NCBI GenBank assembly: GCA_002150815.3
Contig: NDFF03000020.1
Location: 62,001 to 126,000 of the forward strand
Direction: 5' to 3'
DNA: 64,000 nt
Source: Grammothele lineata
Taxonomy: Eukaryota > Basidiomycota > Agaricomycetes > Polyporales > Polyporaceae
Shown here one piece after another: positions 1 through 10,224 of the stretch. The position numbers and the translations under genes are program-made. The notes under the pieces are model-generated. The model was not told the DNA's origin, made no database searches, and saw only the letters and a program-made list of their open reading frames with translations. The first letter of the stretch is position 1. Every line of letters starts with the position of its first letter.

Positions 1-805
1 AGTTCATAGCGACATACACCACCGGATGTCCAATCTCGATCGAGCGAGCGACGATTTCTTGGCCGGATTGCAACGCTCTGTAGTTGTCATCAGCGAGAGT
101 GTCCCTCGTCAAACGGAGAGATACCAGCTCACACGGCGTTGGAGCCGAACTCGTACGCGCCTTCGAATATCCACTGAAGAGCGAGCGGTAAGCGGATGAC
201 CATGCTTTTTGCACCACGGAGATACTGACCACGATCACCGGTAAGGAAGAGTCCCTCGTCGCGTTCGCAGGCACGATCACGTTCAAGTTCAGACCTATAC
301 TCCATGAGTCCCTACCCTCACACCCTTACACCAACACCCCAACACGGTACTCACAATCCTCACTCTGCGGCACCCCCGCCGGCGTCGTCACCTCCGAAAT
401 ATACTCCCTCGCCGCGTCGGGAAGCGAGGGCGGGAAGTCGATGGCGGGTAGCAGACGCTGGACGCATTGGTTCCCGAACGCGGTCGCGTTTATCGTCGTG
501 GAGGTGTTGTATGCGGGGAGGGATTTGGGTGGGCGGAGGCGGAGTGGGCCTACGCTGTGCAGCGTCGCCAGTTCCATCTATGAGTAAGCCTTACTAAACT
601 AGTGGGAGGGAGAGGGGACTCACGGAGGCTCGGCGAAGGGTATACCGAGGAATTGGGTGACGGAGCCGTTCGTCTTCCCGAGGACGGTCGCTCCGTCGAG
701 CATTATTGTCGGCTGGGCATCCTGGGAGGTCTGAGCAGCGGCGAACGTGCCACGCACAAAAAGCGCAGCAGTGAAGATGGCGTAGAAAGAGTTCGGGGAC
801 AACAT
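1..805 (-). CDS. Type-B carboxylesterase/lipase, N-terminal part (cut by window edge)
   Basis: Five exons keep one frame: 624-805, 355-554, 230-294, 133-173 and 1-77 (continues off the left edge). The ATG at 805 opens a hydrophobic signal peptide, so the enzyme is probably secreted. Family hallmarks seen in order are FLGIPFAEPPVG-LRLRPP, AFGNQC, a PQSEDCLNLNV block spanning intron 2, VWIFEGAYEFGSN (oxyanion-hole region) and GHPVVYVAMN. Introns are 41-69 nt with GT-AG ends. The catalytic serine motif (GESAGG in this family) would lie beyond the edge, so activity cannot be judged here. The family hydrolyses carboxylic esters; the substrate cannot be inferred. Confidence 0.88.
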
Positions 806-1478
806 CGAGCAAACCGAAGGGAACCCTACGTGCCCCTAAAATGCCACCAGACCCCCCATATAAGAGCACCCGTGCAGCTGCTCCCGAGCGCACCGGCGAA
901 CATCCAGCCACACCACGAAGGGCACACCAAGTCCGGTTCCGATTCAAGCGCACGCCGTTGTCCCGCCCTCCCGCACCCGAGCCCCGATGCCGATCAGCCC
1001 GTGGGCGTCGAAGAAGCCTGAGTCCGAAGCAGGACGAATTGGTCGTTGGCGGTGTCCCGCGACCGCACAGAGGCTGAGAGGCTTGGGCTTAGGGTCGCGG
1101 TAGCGATACGTCATCGCCACCTGGGGAGGGTCTTCGATTGAATGGAGGATCCGGCTTCAAGTGCGGGATGCTATGTATGTGGGGCTTTCCCGAGTCTGTC
1201 GGGATCGGACAGGTCAAACGCACACCATCGAAGCATACCTCGTGCGCTCGTCCTAGTAGCGTGAAACGGATTTGTATTATGGCTCTCTCGTGTCATCTTC
1301 AAAATTGAGGTCCAGCGACTAGAATGACGCGTCGAGCGATCTCCATTAAAAACGTACAACTCGGGGTATACATACACAGCCGGGCAGCCCACAGACCAGC
1401 TCTATCGAACCGTCAGCAAACCGGCATCTTCAAAGCAGAAAAAATGTTAACACTCACCTGAACGCCTAATAGAACGCA
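806..1478. other. Intergenic stretch
   Basis: Lies between the start of the carboxylesterase and the stop of the next minus-strand gene. Short open frames on both strands show no family motif. I see no RNA gene or repeat. It should hold the esterase promoter. Confidence 0.5.
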
Positions 1479-2885
1479 TCACCTCCCGCCCACATACGAT
1501 GGCGGCATCCCCTCTCCCTGCCCTCCTCCCTCCCTCCCAAGCCCAGACCTCCCTAATGGCCCGCCCTCAAGTCTCACTCCACCATCTCTCGACCGCCGAG
1601 CCCGCCCGCCCGCAGCACCCCTCCGCCTCCGTCTCTCCCTCTCCCTCTCCCGTTCAGGACTTGGACTCCGGCTCCGGTCCCTATCTCGGTCCCGGTGGTG
1701 GCCAGGGGGCGAATCCCGGCCCCACCCCTGCGCGCGGAGCGCAGCGACGAGCAGGGCGTCCGTCCCGTGCCCTCTAACAGATGTGTGTTCTTGCTCCGCT
1801 TGTCCCGCTCCCGCTCCTCCGCGCCCGAGCCAGCCCTCTTCCGGTGCGAGTCGTTCCTCTGGTGAAGGTAGTGGTCTCACGCCCCGCGAACGTCCCGTCC
1901 CTCCTCCTCTCACTCCCAAGTCGAACCCCGGAGAAGGCAAAGGCGAAGACTCGAGCTGGACTGGAAGCGGAGGCAGCGGATGCGCAACGAGGTCCTCAGG
2001 CGCAGGCTCGAACGCGCCCGAGCGGCGGGTGCGGTACGAGGGCGGGAGCGTGGACGCGGTCGCGACGGACGCGCCGCTGTCGCTGTATGCTGTCGAGAGG
2101 CGCGCTGGGTGGGGGTTTGGAGCTTGCGGTGAGGGTGGAGGAGAGTGGGAGGGAGGGGAGGGTGAGGGTGGGGGAGAGGGCATGTATTGCCTGACAAGGA
2201 AAGGAGAGTCGAGGGGAAGGGGCGCGAGGGAGGGCGAGTCGCGTCCGAAAGCAGCGGCGAGAGCTGCATAGCGTGCGTTGCGTCCCGTGTCTTCGAGGTG
2301 TGTATCGGGATGGTACGAGCGGGCAGAGAACGTTGCGGAGAGGACGCGGTCGTTCGCGGGACCGGTGCGCGTCATCACCAGGGGAGGCCTCGCAGGCGCC
2401 TGGGACTCGCGCGGGGATAGCGGAGAGCGCGGGGATAGCGGAGAGTGCAGAGATTGCGAGGACTGGAGAGAGTGGACGGAGTGAAGGCGGTTGGGCACGA
2501 GCGGGTCTCCGGGGCCAATGCTGGTGATCGGGGTGTTGACGTTCGGACTGGGATGGAGGGAGCTGACGTCGCCCAGGGAGAGCTCCAGGTCTGCCTTTCC
2601 GAACGATTCCGCTCGATCGAGCTCACAGACAGGACGGTTTTCCGCTGTGGTACGCACGTTTGAGACCGCGCGCATACAGCCATAGCAGAGCGACTCACCT
2701 TGACATCCCTCCTCCCTCCCGCCTCTTCTCCACCTCGACAGGAGGCTCTTGAGCCAGCGCGGCCGCCATCCCTTCCAGACCCCAACGGCAAAGAGCCCGC
2801 CCATGACCGCGACGAACGCGACGACGGCGATGACGACCGCCACCGCGATCCCGGGCAGCCCCTGTACGACCGAGGACGCGCCCAT
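1479..2885 (-). CDS. Single-pass membrane protein with long Pro/Ser-rich tail (PPSY and DGGVRL motifs)
   Basis: The frame is open throughout, but 2645-2698 is very probably a 54 nt in-frame intron (GTGAGT...CACAG), giving exons 2699-2885 and 1479-2644 and 450 aa. A hydrophobic segment starts about residue 10 and is followed by a basic stop-transfer stretch (WKGWRPRWLKSLLSRWRR). The remaining ~390 residues are disordered, rich in Ser, Pro and Arg. Three tail motifs recur in other genes of the window: TLPPSYRTRRSGAF mid-tail, DGGVRLEGGP near the end and MPPSYVGGR at the C-terminus. No signal peptide or catalytic domain is visible. Function unknown; an adaptor or receptor-like tail is inference. 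Confidence 0.72.
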   Translation of the reverse strand: MGASSVVQGLPGIAVAVVIAVVAFVAVMGGLFAVGVWKGWRPRWLKSLLSRWRRGGREEGCQGESLCYGCMRAVSNVRTTAENRPVCELDRAESFGKADLELSLGDVSSLHPSPNVNTPITSIGPGDPLVPNRLHSVHSLQSSQSLHSPLSPRSPLSPRESQAPARPPLVMTRTGPANDRVLSATFSARSYHPDTHLEDTGRNARYAALAAAFGRDSPSLAPLPLDSPFLVRQYMPSPPPSPSPPSHSPPPSPQAPNPHPARLSTAYSDSGASVATASTLPPSYRTRRSGAFEPAPEDLVAHPLPPLPVQLESSPLPSPGFDLGVRGGGTGRSRGVRPLPSPEERLAPEEGWLGRGGAGAGQAEQEHTSVRGHGTDALLVAALRAQGWGRDSPPGHHRDRDRDRSRSPSPERERERERRRRRGAAGGRARRSRDGGVRLEGGPLGRSGLGREGGGQGEGMPPSYVGGR

Positions 2886-3425
2886 CGTGCGGACGAGGGC
2901 GGGGCGGGGTCAAGCGGAGAGGACCACAGAAAGCGAAGCGGAGGCTAGAGAGACAGAGGTGGACAGCGACGGGTCGTCGCGAGGACGTCGAGGGTTGGCA
3001 GGCACGGGAGCAAAAAGAGAAGAAATCACTTCGCCGCGCGATATTTAGCAACGTCCTTACCCGAACCTGACGTGCGCGATCACGACTGCCAGAACGCCCG
3101 CGCCACTCCACCTCTACGGTCTATCGCAATACGTAAACGCGCTCGGGGTGAGAAGGTTGTGGTCGGGCGGATCGCAGCGGCCTTCGAAGGACGCGCTTCG
3201 TATGATGGGGATGTCGATGGGTCGGTACCGCACGCCGTACGGGGACCGTGGAGCTCGAAGCACGACTGGAAGGGATAGTATTGGTAGCGCGGGCGAGTAG
3301 ACTCGTATCCAGTCTCCACTTGGCACCTGCGATATATGTTGGGCGTGGGACAGGTCAGAGGAGCGAAGGGCGCGGTTTGAGCGGGTGGGATACTAGTATG
3401 GGTGGCAGTAACGGTGCCGTGGAGA
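2886..3425. other. Intergenic stretch left of the inverted repeat
   Basis: Contains the putative promoter of the minus-strand gene starting at 2885. A long minus-strand open frame at 3080-3694 crosses the inverted repeat and has no recognisable domain. Nothing else is seen. Confidence 0.45.
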
Positions 3426-3500
3426 CTGGGATAACTGCAAGGGGAGCGAGTACAGTAGAATTTTGAACTCCGCATATACCCGTTTTGGTAGCCCGCACGT
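3426..3500 (+). repeat. Left arm of imperfect inverted repeat around the DUF6589/RecQ pair
   Basis: The core at 3452-3473 reads ACAG-TAGA-A-TTTTGAACTCCGC. The reverse complement of 9741-9764 gives ACAG-AG-TAGA-T-TTTTGAACTCCGC. Exactly 21 bases inward from the CCGC, both arms carry GCACGTG. Outward of ACAG they carry CTGGGATAACTG (left) and CTGGAACAACTG (right). The arms are similar over roughly 75 bp with small gaps. No convincing target-site duplication could be fixed, so the outer boundary is uncertain. Confidence 0.7.
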
Positions 3501-3581
3501 GCGTTCCACGACGCGTCCCGAGTCGCGGTGAGCGCCTCATTATGGAGAACTCGACGCGTCCCGGACGCGTCTCTCTTCGCT

Positions 3582-6500
3582 ATGTCTATGCAGCCCCCGA
3601 GAAAGCGTCGCTCTGACGCAGAGAACAACGCGTTTTCTGTCATCGTTGATACCCCACCTCCTAAGCGCGTCCGCCGCACTCTCCAGCCTCTCACGCCAGA
3701 TGCCCTGCTTGCGGAACAGCAGCGTCTCGCCCAGGAACGCCGAAGGCAGGAAACAGCCGAAGAACCAGCCCATCGTGAGACAGAGAAGGCTCAAGCACGC
3801 GCGCAAGAGGAAGCCCGCCAGCAGCAGGTCAACGCGTCCCTCAAACGCGTTGTCAGCGAGGCAAAAGCATCTGGCTTGGGGACTCTTCCAGAGTTCCTCG
3901 CGTCTCTTTTCTCCACCACTGACCAGCAACTCTCTTCCAACGTCTCTCGGGCAATCGGAACTCACGGAACCACGCTACTGAACCTCATGCATCACCGGCA
4001 GCCCGAGGTCACCAGCAACTGGGCCTTTGCCCATGTTCAGCGGGAGATACAGACGGAGGTGGGGAAGCTGGCGGAGCAGCTCAAGCGGCCGTCTGGCCAG
4101 AGCCTGACCGACATTCTCTCGGAGTGGACTTTTGAAGGACTTTTGGAGAAAACCCAGGAGCTTGCGCCAACGCTCTGGAAGACACTATGCGCAGCTGGAT
4201 CAGGAGGGTCAGCGTCATCGGGGGATACGGCACAGCGAAGGGATCGGAACTTGGTATGTCACTTGCTCTGTACTGTATGGCGATGGTTGGCTACATGTTG
4301 GTTGCTCCGATAGGTTTTCGGCAGCGTGGTTGCAATGCTCGCATATGCTTCCAATGAGCGGGCCAACGAGCTACAAAGTGTTCTGTGTATTTATCTACTC
4401 GCATGTGGAGCAACACGATCACAGTTCGAGGTCCTCAACCACGCTGGACTTGCGTGCTCCTACCCCACCGCCATCCTTCATCTGAAGGAGCTCAGTGAAG
4501 AGAGATTAGCAATGATCCAAGATCTAGTCCGCCGTTTTCCGTGTATGATTGCATGGGACAACATCAACATTGCATTCCGTGTCAATGAGCAGCGCCACGA
4601 CTCGAAAGACCATTTCGATAACGGCACAACAGCGACAATCATTCGCCTCTTCGACGTTCAATATGGTGCCCTTCATCTGGAGCTCAAGCCCCCTCGAGAC
4701 ACCCGCTTGCCCGTTTTGGACTTCGGCCCCGAACATCTCCTGCCGTCAGTAGCTCAAGTGAGGCAGCTAGAAGAAGATCAGTTATGGCATCTCGAGAATA
4801 TCCTTCTCGATTTCATTCCTGCCCTTCGTCGGCGTCTTGGCGAGTCTTTTCCGCCTCCGCCAGCTGTCCTTCCAATCCCTCTGCACCGTACTGAGCAATA
4901 TCCACTTCCCGCAATGCACATTGACGAGTCAAGTCTCGACGGCACCATAGACGTGATGGACACCATTTTCCGCAAGACGCTGAACCTCTCCGATGAGGAC
5001 ATCCGTAAACACGGCCTCTTCATCTGTGCAGGGGATCAACTATCCATTTCGCTTCTTGACAAGGTAAGTCGACCATCAATATAATATATAGCTGTTCCGT
5101 ACAACTTAAATTCGGTTGCGCAGGCCTCTGCATCACGCCGTGATGACACGGACCTCATGGACAATCTCGGGAAGTACACGGTTGGCCAACTCGGCCTTTT
5201 TCATGTCAAAATGGCGGCAGACCGAATGGTTGCCAACGAGTTCTGGGGAGCTCCCAATTCTAAGTCGCCGTGGTCACTTTGGCGCATGAATGCTCTCCTC
5301 GGGCGGAAAGCTATCACCGCAGGGTGGAAGGCTAAAAAACTCCCGCCATTCCGCCCGACATGGGAGCTCATCACGCGCCTTGTCTTACCGGCCAACGTAC
5401 TCGACGGGTATCGGCTCTTCTGCCCGGGCTCTGACCTCGATGTGTGGGCTGCGAGTGTTCCGGACTACGCCAGCGTGAGGAGTGTTACCCTCCGTGTGCA
5501 TAACGAGTTATTCTCGTCTCGGCGAGTGTCCACACTGCGAAGATTGCCACCAACCCAGCGCGACGTTCCCCTAGAGAACATCATCCTGCACAACCGTGAT
5601 GGTCTCCTTCTCGTGCAGTTTGCTTTCGCAGTCAAACGTGGAGATATAGGGGCGGCAGTAAATGTACTGGCTATGTGGAAGGTTCTCTTCCGGGGGACAG
5701 GGTCGATGAACAAGTACGCAGATGCGCTTTTCCATGCTCTAGTCACACTCGAAAAGATGGATTCTACGCTCCGGTGAGTCCGCTTATACACTGTGCACAT
5801 TCAACTAATCTGACTCGATACAATATACAGGAAGGCATTTTTGATGAACTGGCTTGTCAATCTCACAGGCCGCCCAAATGCCTGGAAAGAAATCGACCTT
5901 CTTGAGGAGCATCAAAACTTTTGGGCGAAGGTGAGTGCTAGTGTTGCGAGACCACGCAGTGCGCACTTGCCTTATACTGCACACTCTTACATGCTCATTT
6001 ACAGATTATCTACAGTGCAAAGGGTTCAAACCGCTCTTGGAAGTGGCTAGCCATGATCACGCTGGTAATTTTCCTCCTCCGAGACGTCATCAGGAGTGTT
6101 CAGGCTGGATACAAGACACCGCACAATGGAAAGACACATACCAGCCCAGATATCCGCCAAGACATCATGACGATTATGAAATACCTACAGGAGCACACCA
6201 TTCAGTCCTACACTCCTCAGAGGCCTTACAACACTCACGCGACAGAGGCGCGAGATCTGATGGTCAAAGGTGCGGAGTATGGGAGCACTGCGCGCGCCTT
6301 TAAGAGTTTCTCTAGTAGTACAGGGCGTGCGCATTACAGACAAGCCGCTAGAGGTGAAGAGAGTGTAGATATAGAGTCTGAGGATGAAGACGAGCAGGAG
6401 GGCAGAGAAGCGAACTTGTCGCCTCACTCTGAGGCGGGTGAAGCGGACCAGGACTCGGAGGAGCCTGATATTGAGATGGACGATCTGTTCATGGACGACG

Positions 6501-6583
6501 AGGACTTGCCTATTGAGGGTAATGTAGAGGATCTCATACGTACAGTAGAGGGTCTTATTTCTGAGGTGCAATCTTGTATGTAA
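3582..6583 (+). CDS. DUF6589-type protein, candidate transposase-like enzyme
   Basis: Five exons in consistent phase: 3582-4253, 4314-5063, 5124-5773, 5831-5930 and 6005-6583, giving 916 aa. The first ATG in frame (MSMQPPRKRR) is used. Residues 1-110 are basic and predicted coiled coil (repeated R/E/Q/A), with KRVRR-type nuclear signals. The core from about 230 to 700 resembles the large agaricomycete DUF6589 family as I recall it. Motifs are CMIAWDNINI (Asp306), FICAGDQLSI (Asp465) and GLFHVKMA (His501). The C-terminal 100 residues are strongly acidic (ESEDEDEQEG, DDLFMDDEDL). It faces the RecQ-like gene tail to tail (stops 295 bp apart) inside the inverted repeat. A DDE/RNase-H-like role is inference; the family itself is of unknown function. 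Confidence 0.85.
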
Positions 6584-6878
6584 CTGTAGTTACCCACCAG
6601 GAAAGTAGCCACAGCGACCTGACCGAAGCTATGCCGCGGTGAGAAGGTGCGATGAGCGCCTATTGCAACGTCAACGTTTGTGCCATTGTACAAGATGCAA
6701 ACCTTGCTGGAGTTACACAAAACTTGGCATATATGCTCACAAACATCACAGAAAGCACTTCTGATACTTCGCTATGCTTAGTAATCTTCCCCAAAGATGT
6801 TATAGACAACTCTCCGAACCCAACTGTGCGCTCTCGGAGGTCGCCGAGATATAAGCGCCCAAATGCCCGCCTGCATAC

Positions 6879-9582
6879 TCAGGCTGCCCTCCCTCCTCTT
6901 CTGCTCCGCCCAGCACGACCTCTTGGACGACTGCTAGCTCGCCCCCTCTGCTCTGCTACTCCATCTCCTCTTCCTCGCCCCGATCCTCGTCCTCTACCGC
7001 TAGTTCCTCCCCCCCTACTAGTACTTCTTTGCCCCCGGCCTCGGCCTCTCCCTCGCGCCCTTCCCCTGGCCCTCCCTCCCTGTCCTTGTCCTTCATTCTC
7101 GTCCGCATGTGCATCGTCCTCTGATGCTTCTTCCTGGCTTCCATTGTGAGTACTTTCATCTGCCACGGGTGATCCTGACTCGGTATCTGACACAGATGAT
7201 CTAGAACCATTGTCAGCAGTGGTTGTGCTCGACTCCGAGTCCGAATCCTGCTCTTCGCCTAGCTGCTGTTGGACTCCAGTGGACGACCCTGCCGTGCTGG
7301 TGCCAGAGCCATAGAAGGTGCTAGGAGGAATAGGGCCCCCTCGGTGAGTAGCCTTTTTGAGGATCTCCGGACCCTCCTTCTGCATGAAGTCGTACTTCTT
7401 GTACGCTCGAGAAAGGACACCAAGGAGCTCCCTCCCGTATGATGTGAGCGCTGTCCGCGAACGATCCGTAAACGCCTGCGGCCATCGTGAGTGCTTAGCC
7501 AGGGTGTCTACTGTGTATATCCGAGTACCGCAAGTTGCAATCTGCTCGATATCGGAGTCCGGAAGTATTGCCTCGGCACTGATGAGGGTGCTTGTCCCAG
7601 GAAACATTGCATCGAGAAGACAGGTGTCTCGCCAAGTACGAACATCCAGGCGCACTCTGCATTCAAACCTAGGCGTAAGTTTCTTCTTCCGACCCCGCTG
7701 GAGTGAAGGGACGGCAGGAGAGACGACAATCTGAGGCAAAGGAAAGCGGGTGGGCTGACAGTTGTCGCAGCAGCGGGCATTGGGATGATGTTTGTAGGTA
7801 GAGTTCTCAGGATCGATAATGGACACTGGTCACTCAGTTAGCCCTGCCGTCAATTAAATCATCAGTGAAAACAATTGACGTACGCTTTTTATCATTTTGA
7901 AAGAACCGATCCCAAGGTTTCCGCCGGCACTCCGTGGTCTGTAGGAACATAGAGAGAGCACGCGCCTCTATGCTGTTGCATCCAGTGGTTGTCCGCTTCT
8001 TCTTCACAGTCCTTGCGGATGAGCTAGGTTCATCGGCATCCTCCTGCTCTCCTCCGCGCTCAACACGCACCCCTCCCTCCTGCACCCAAACGACCTCGCG
8101 GCCTTCGGCAACTGTAGCCCCACCGTCGAACCCGGCAAGATCAGGATCCTGTGAAGGGTCGTCTGTCGGCTCGTCGGTGGCAGTTACGGTGTGATCGCGT
8201 GCCTCCTGAGCTGCGAACGTGATGGCTAAGTCGACGATGTCCTGTGTTACAGCCTCCTTAAGATGCTTGGCTGGCACTATGACGATTGCTTCCCCTAATG
8301 TTTCCAGATCGCGGGCTGCACGTCCCACACGCTGTACGAGAGCACAGAACGAGGGAGGTATATCCCAGAGGATCACACGAGCAATATTGCGCATGTCACA
8401 TCCCTGCCAAGCACCAGAACCCCGTGAGCACGAAAGTGTATAACTGCCTTGAATATGTGGTCCAGCACTCACCATTCCAACCGCGTCTGTGCATACGAGG
8501 ATTCGTACTTCGCCCTTTGCCAACTTCTCTTCCAACTCGCGCTTTCGCTTTGTGCCGATTTTGGCATGGTAGTAGGCGACTGCCGTCTTTGGAATGCCAG
8601 ACTCGTCTAACCATTTGCGTAGCCGGTCGGTGACATCCTCACAGGTGAGGCGAGAGTTACAGTAGATGAGTGTTACCGGGATATCATCCGCGGCTTTTGC
8701 TGACTGTGGAATGAGAAAGCGTAGGTCCGCTTTCGACTCGTTGGAGTAACGCATTGCACGGACTGATAGAGCAACGTTGAGGCGTGCGTTAGACAGGCGG
8801 ATGGCGTCGTAATCTTGCGCAAGGCCGAGTTGGGCACGGACATCATCCAGGATGTGTGAAGGAAATGTGGCTGATGCAATGAGGAAGGGTACATTGGCAG
8901 GGATGCGACCTCGGAGGACTCCTAAGGCGGAGTACTCCGGACGAAAGTCACCGCCCCAGAGGCTGACGCAGTGTGCCTCGTCAATGCACACGACCCGTAG
9001 GTTTTCGTAGAATGTTGCCCGAGAAAGAACCAGGCGCCGGAACTCCGGGGACGTGCAGATCTCCGGTGACACGTACACCTGACGGAATCTGCCACTTGCA
9101 ACATCCTAAAATGTGTTTAACCTCGGAGTTGCTGTGGCCGAGATGGTATGGGCCTACCTCGAAAAGTCTATCTTTACCTCCGGGTGCATTCTGTATCGTT
9201 TCTTGACAAACGGCCACTGCTCTGAGGGACGAGCTTTGAACCTAAATTTCAGTTAGTATGCGGTGCGACCCAATGCAGAGTTCGAGAGACCGCAAGCATC
9301 AGCCTCCAATCCACAAACCTGATTGACCATGAGCGCCGATAGTGGGGAGATGACCAGGGCTATGTCGGTTTTGCTGTGAAGCAGCGGCAACGAAAAGCAC
9401 AGGGTCTTCCCACTGCCTGTGCCAACGTCGAGAACAACGTCACGGCCCGCCATAATCGAGGCGGCACACTTCAGCTGCCATTGGAAGGGCCGGATACTGA
9501 ACTTGTCGAGTGAGAGCTGGGCGAGTTTGTCCGCATCAAACCTCTCTTCGCGGATACGAGTGACCTTCGACAGACGAGACAT
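6879..9582 (-). CDS. RecQ-like DEAH-box DNA helicase with basic RG-rich tail
   Basis: Five exons: 9319-9582, 9158-9241, 8473-9105, 7884-8403 and 6879-7825, giving 815 aa. Superfamily 2 helicase motifs are intact: Walker A DVGTGSGKT (51-60), DEAH (158-161) in CIDEAHCVSLWGGDFRPEY, motif III IASATFP, motif IV TLIYCNSR and motif VI QRVGRAARD (from 351). The sequence WGGDFRPEY after the DEAH box is typical of RecQ enzymes. After the helicase core come a Cys cluster (ARCCDNC) and a charged Ser-rich linker. The tail of roughly 70 residues is made of RGRGRG-type repeats, likely to bind nucleic acid. RQC/HRDC domains are not obvious. Predicted to unwind DNA 3'-5' in the nucleus; pairing with the DUF6589 gene suggests a joint role in element mobility or maintenance. 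Confidence 0.9.
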
Positions 9583-9712
9583 GCGGGATGAAGGAGAAAA
9601 ACAGAATACATTTTAGGGGCTACGAGCTACATCGTGTGCGGCGAGGCGGAAGAGGCTACAATCGTCGAAGAGGGAGTGCCACAAGCGCTGGCCTAGCTGC
9701 TCGCGCGGGAGC
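9583..9712. promoter_or_regulatory. Probable RecQ-like gene promoter, inside the inverted repeat
   Basis: The 130 bp upstream of the helicase ATG reach the inner edge of the right inverted-repeat arm, whose CACGTG palindrome (an E-box-like site) mirrors the one upstream of the DUF6589 gene. The two genes may therefore share arm-borne promoter elements. No TATA box is clear. Confidence 0.3.
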
Positions 9713-9788
9713 CACGTGCCGCCTTCCTTGTAAGGGATAAGCGGAGTTCAAAAATCTACTCTGTTCGTCTCACTGACAGTTGTTCCAG
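9713..9788 (-). repeat. Right arm of imperfect inverted repeat around the DUF6589/RecQ pair
   Basis: Read on the minus strand, this arm gives CTGGAACAACTG, then ACAGAGTAGATTTTTGAACT followed by CCGC, and 21 bases further in GCACGTG. It matches the left arm at 3426-3500 block by block with the same inner spacing. The 13-base identity TTTTGAACTCCGC is the firmest part (9741-9753). Confidence 0.7.
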
Positions 9789-9827
9789 ACGCCTTGGTAT
9801 GTGATCATCCTCCACCAAGGCGTCTGG
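9785..9827. repeat. Perfect 14-bp inverted repeat (hairpin) at the outer edge of the right arm
   Basis: CCAGACGCCTTGGT at 9785-9798 is exactly complementary to ACCAAGGCGTCTGG at 9814-9827, with a 15-base loop. CTAG follows at 9836-9839. It abuts the right arm of the element. It could be a terminal structure of the element, a transcription terminator or chance; no equivalent is clear on the left. Confidence 0.6.
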
Positions 9828-9839
9828 TGACGAGACTAG

Positions 9840-10224
9840 CGGGCGAGTGGGAGGGCACAATCGTTGATAGTACATACATACACAGAGGGAACCCGCCCTC
9901 TGGCCATGAGACAGCCGGGCGCGACGTGATCGTGATGAGGAATTCGGAAGCTGCGGGACCGTGACGGGACTAGATGGGAGCGGGGCGCCTGTGCGTCTGT
10001 ACGTCCGTACGTCGTTTCGCAGCGCAGCGTTCACCTTAGTAGATCGTCAGTACGTAGACTGGAAAACAACAAGTAAGTTATGATAGCAGAGTCTGCGCAC
10101 GCGCACAGCATATAAACGTGTCAGACAAGGTGCGCGCGTCATAGTGGCCAGTCGAGGCGTACCTGATCGTCATAATCGCACACCGTTCGCCTCTTCGCCT
10201 TTCCGCCTTTTCGCTTTTTTGACT
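9840..10224. other. Intergenic stretch
   Basis: Lies between the element edge and the stop of the next minus-strand gene. The minus-strand frame over 9756-10034 has no family motif. Nothing else is seen. Confidence 0.45.

Noticed and set aside
3080..3694. 204-codon minus-strand open frame
   Set aside because: It crosses the inverted-repeat arm and the start of the DUF6589 gene on the other strand, and has no family feature.
9785..9839. Helitron 3' terminus
   Set aside because: The loop is too long, the base after CTAG is C rather than the usual T, and no Rep/Helicase protein of Helitron type is present. Kept only as a hairpin observation.
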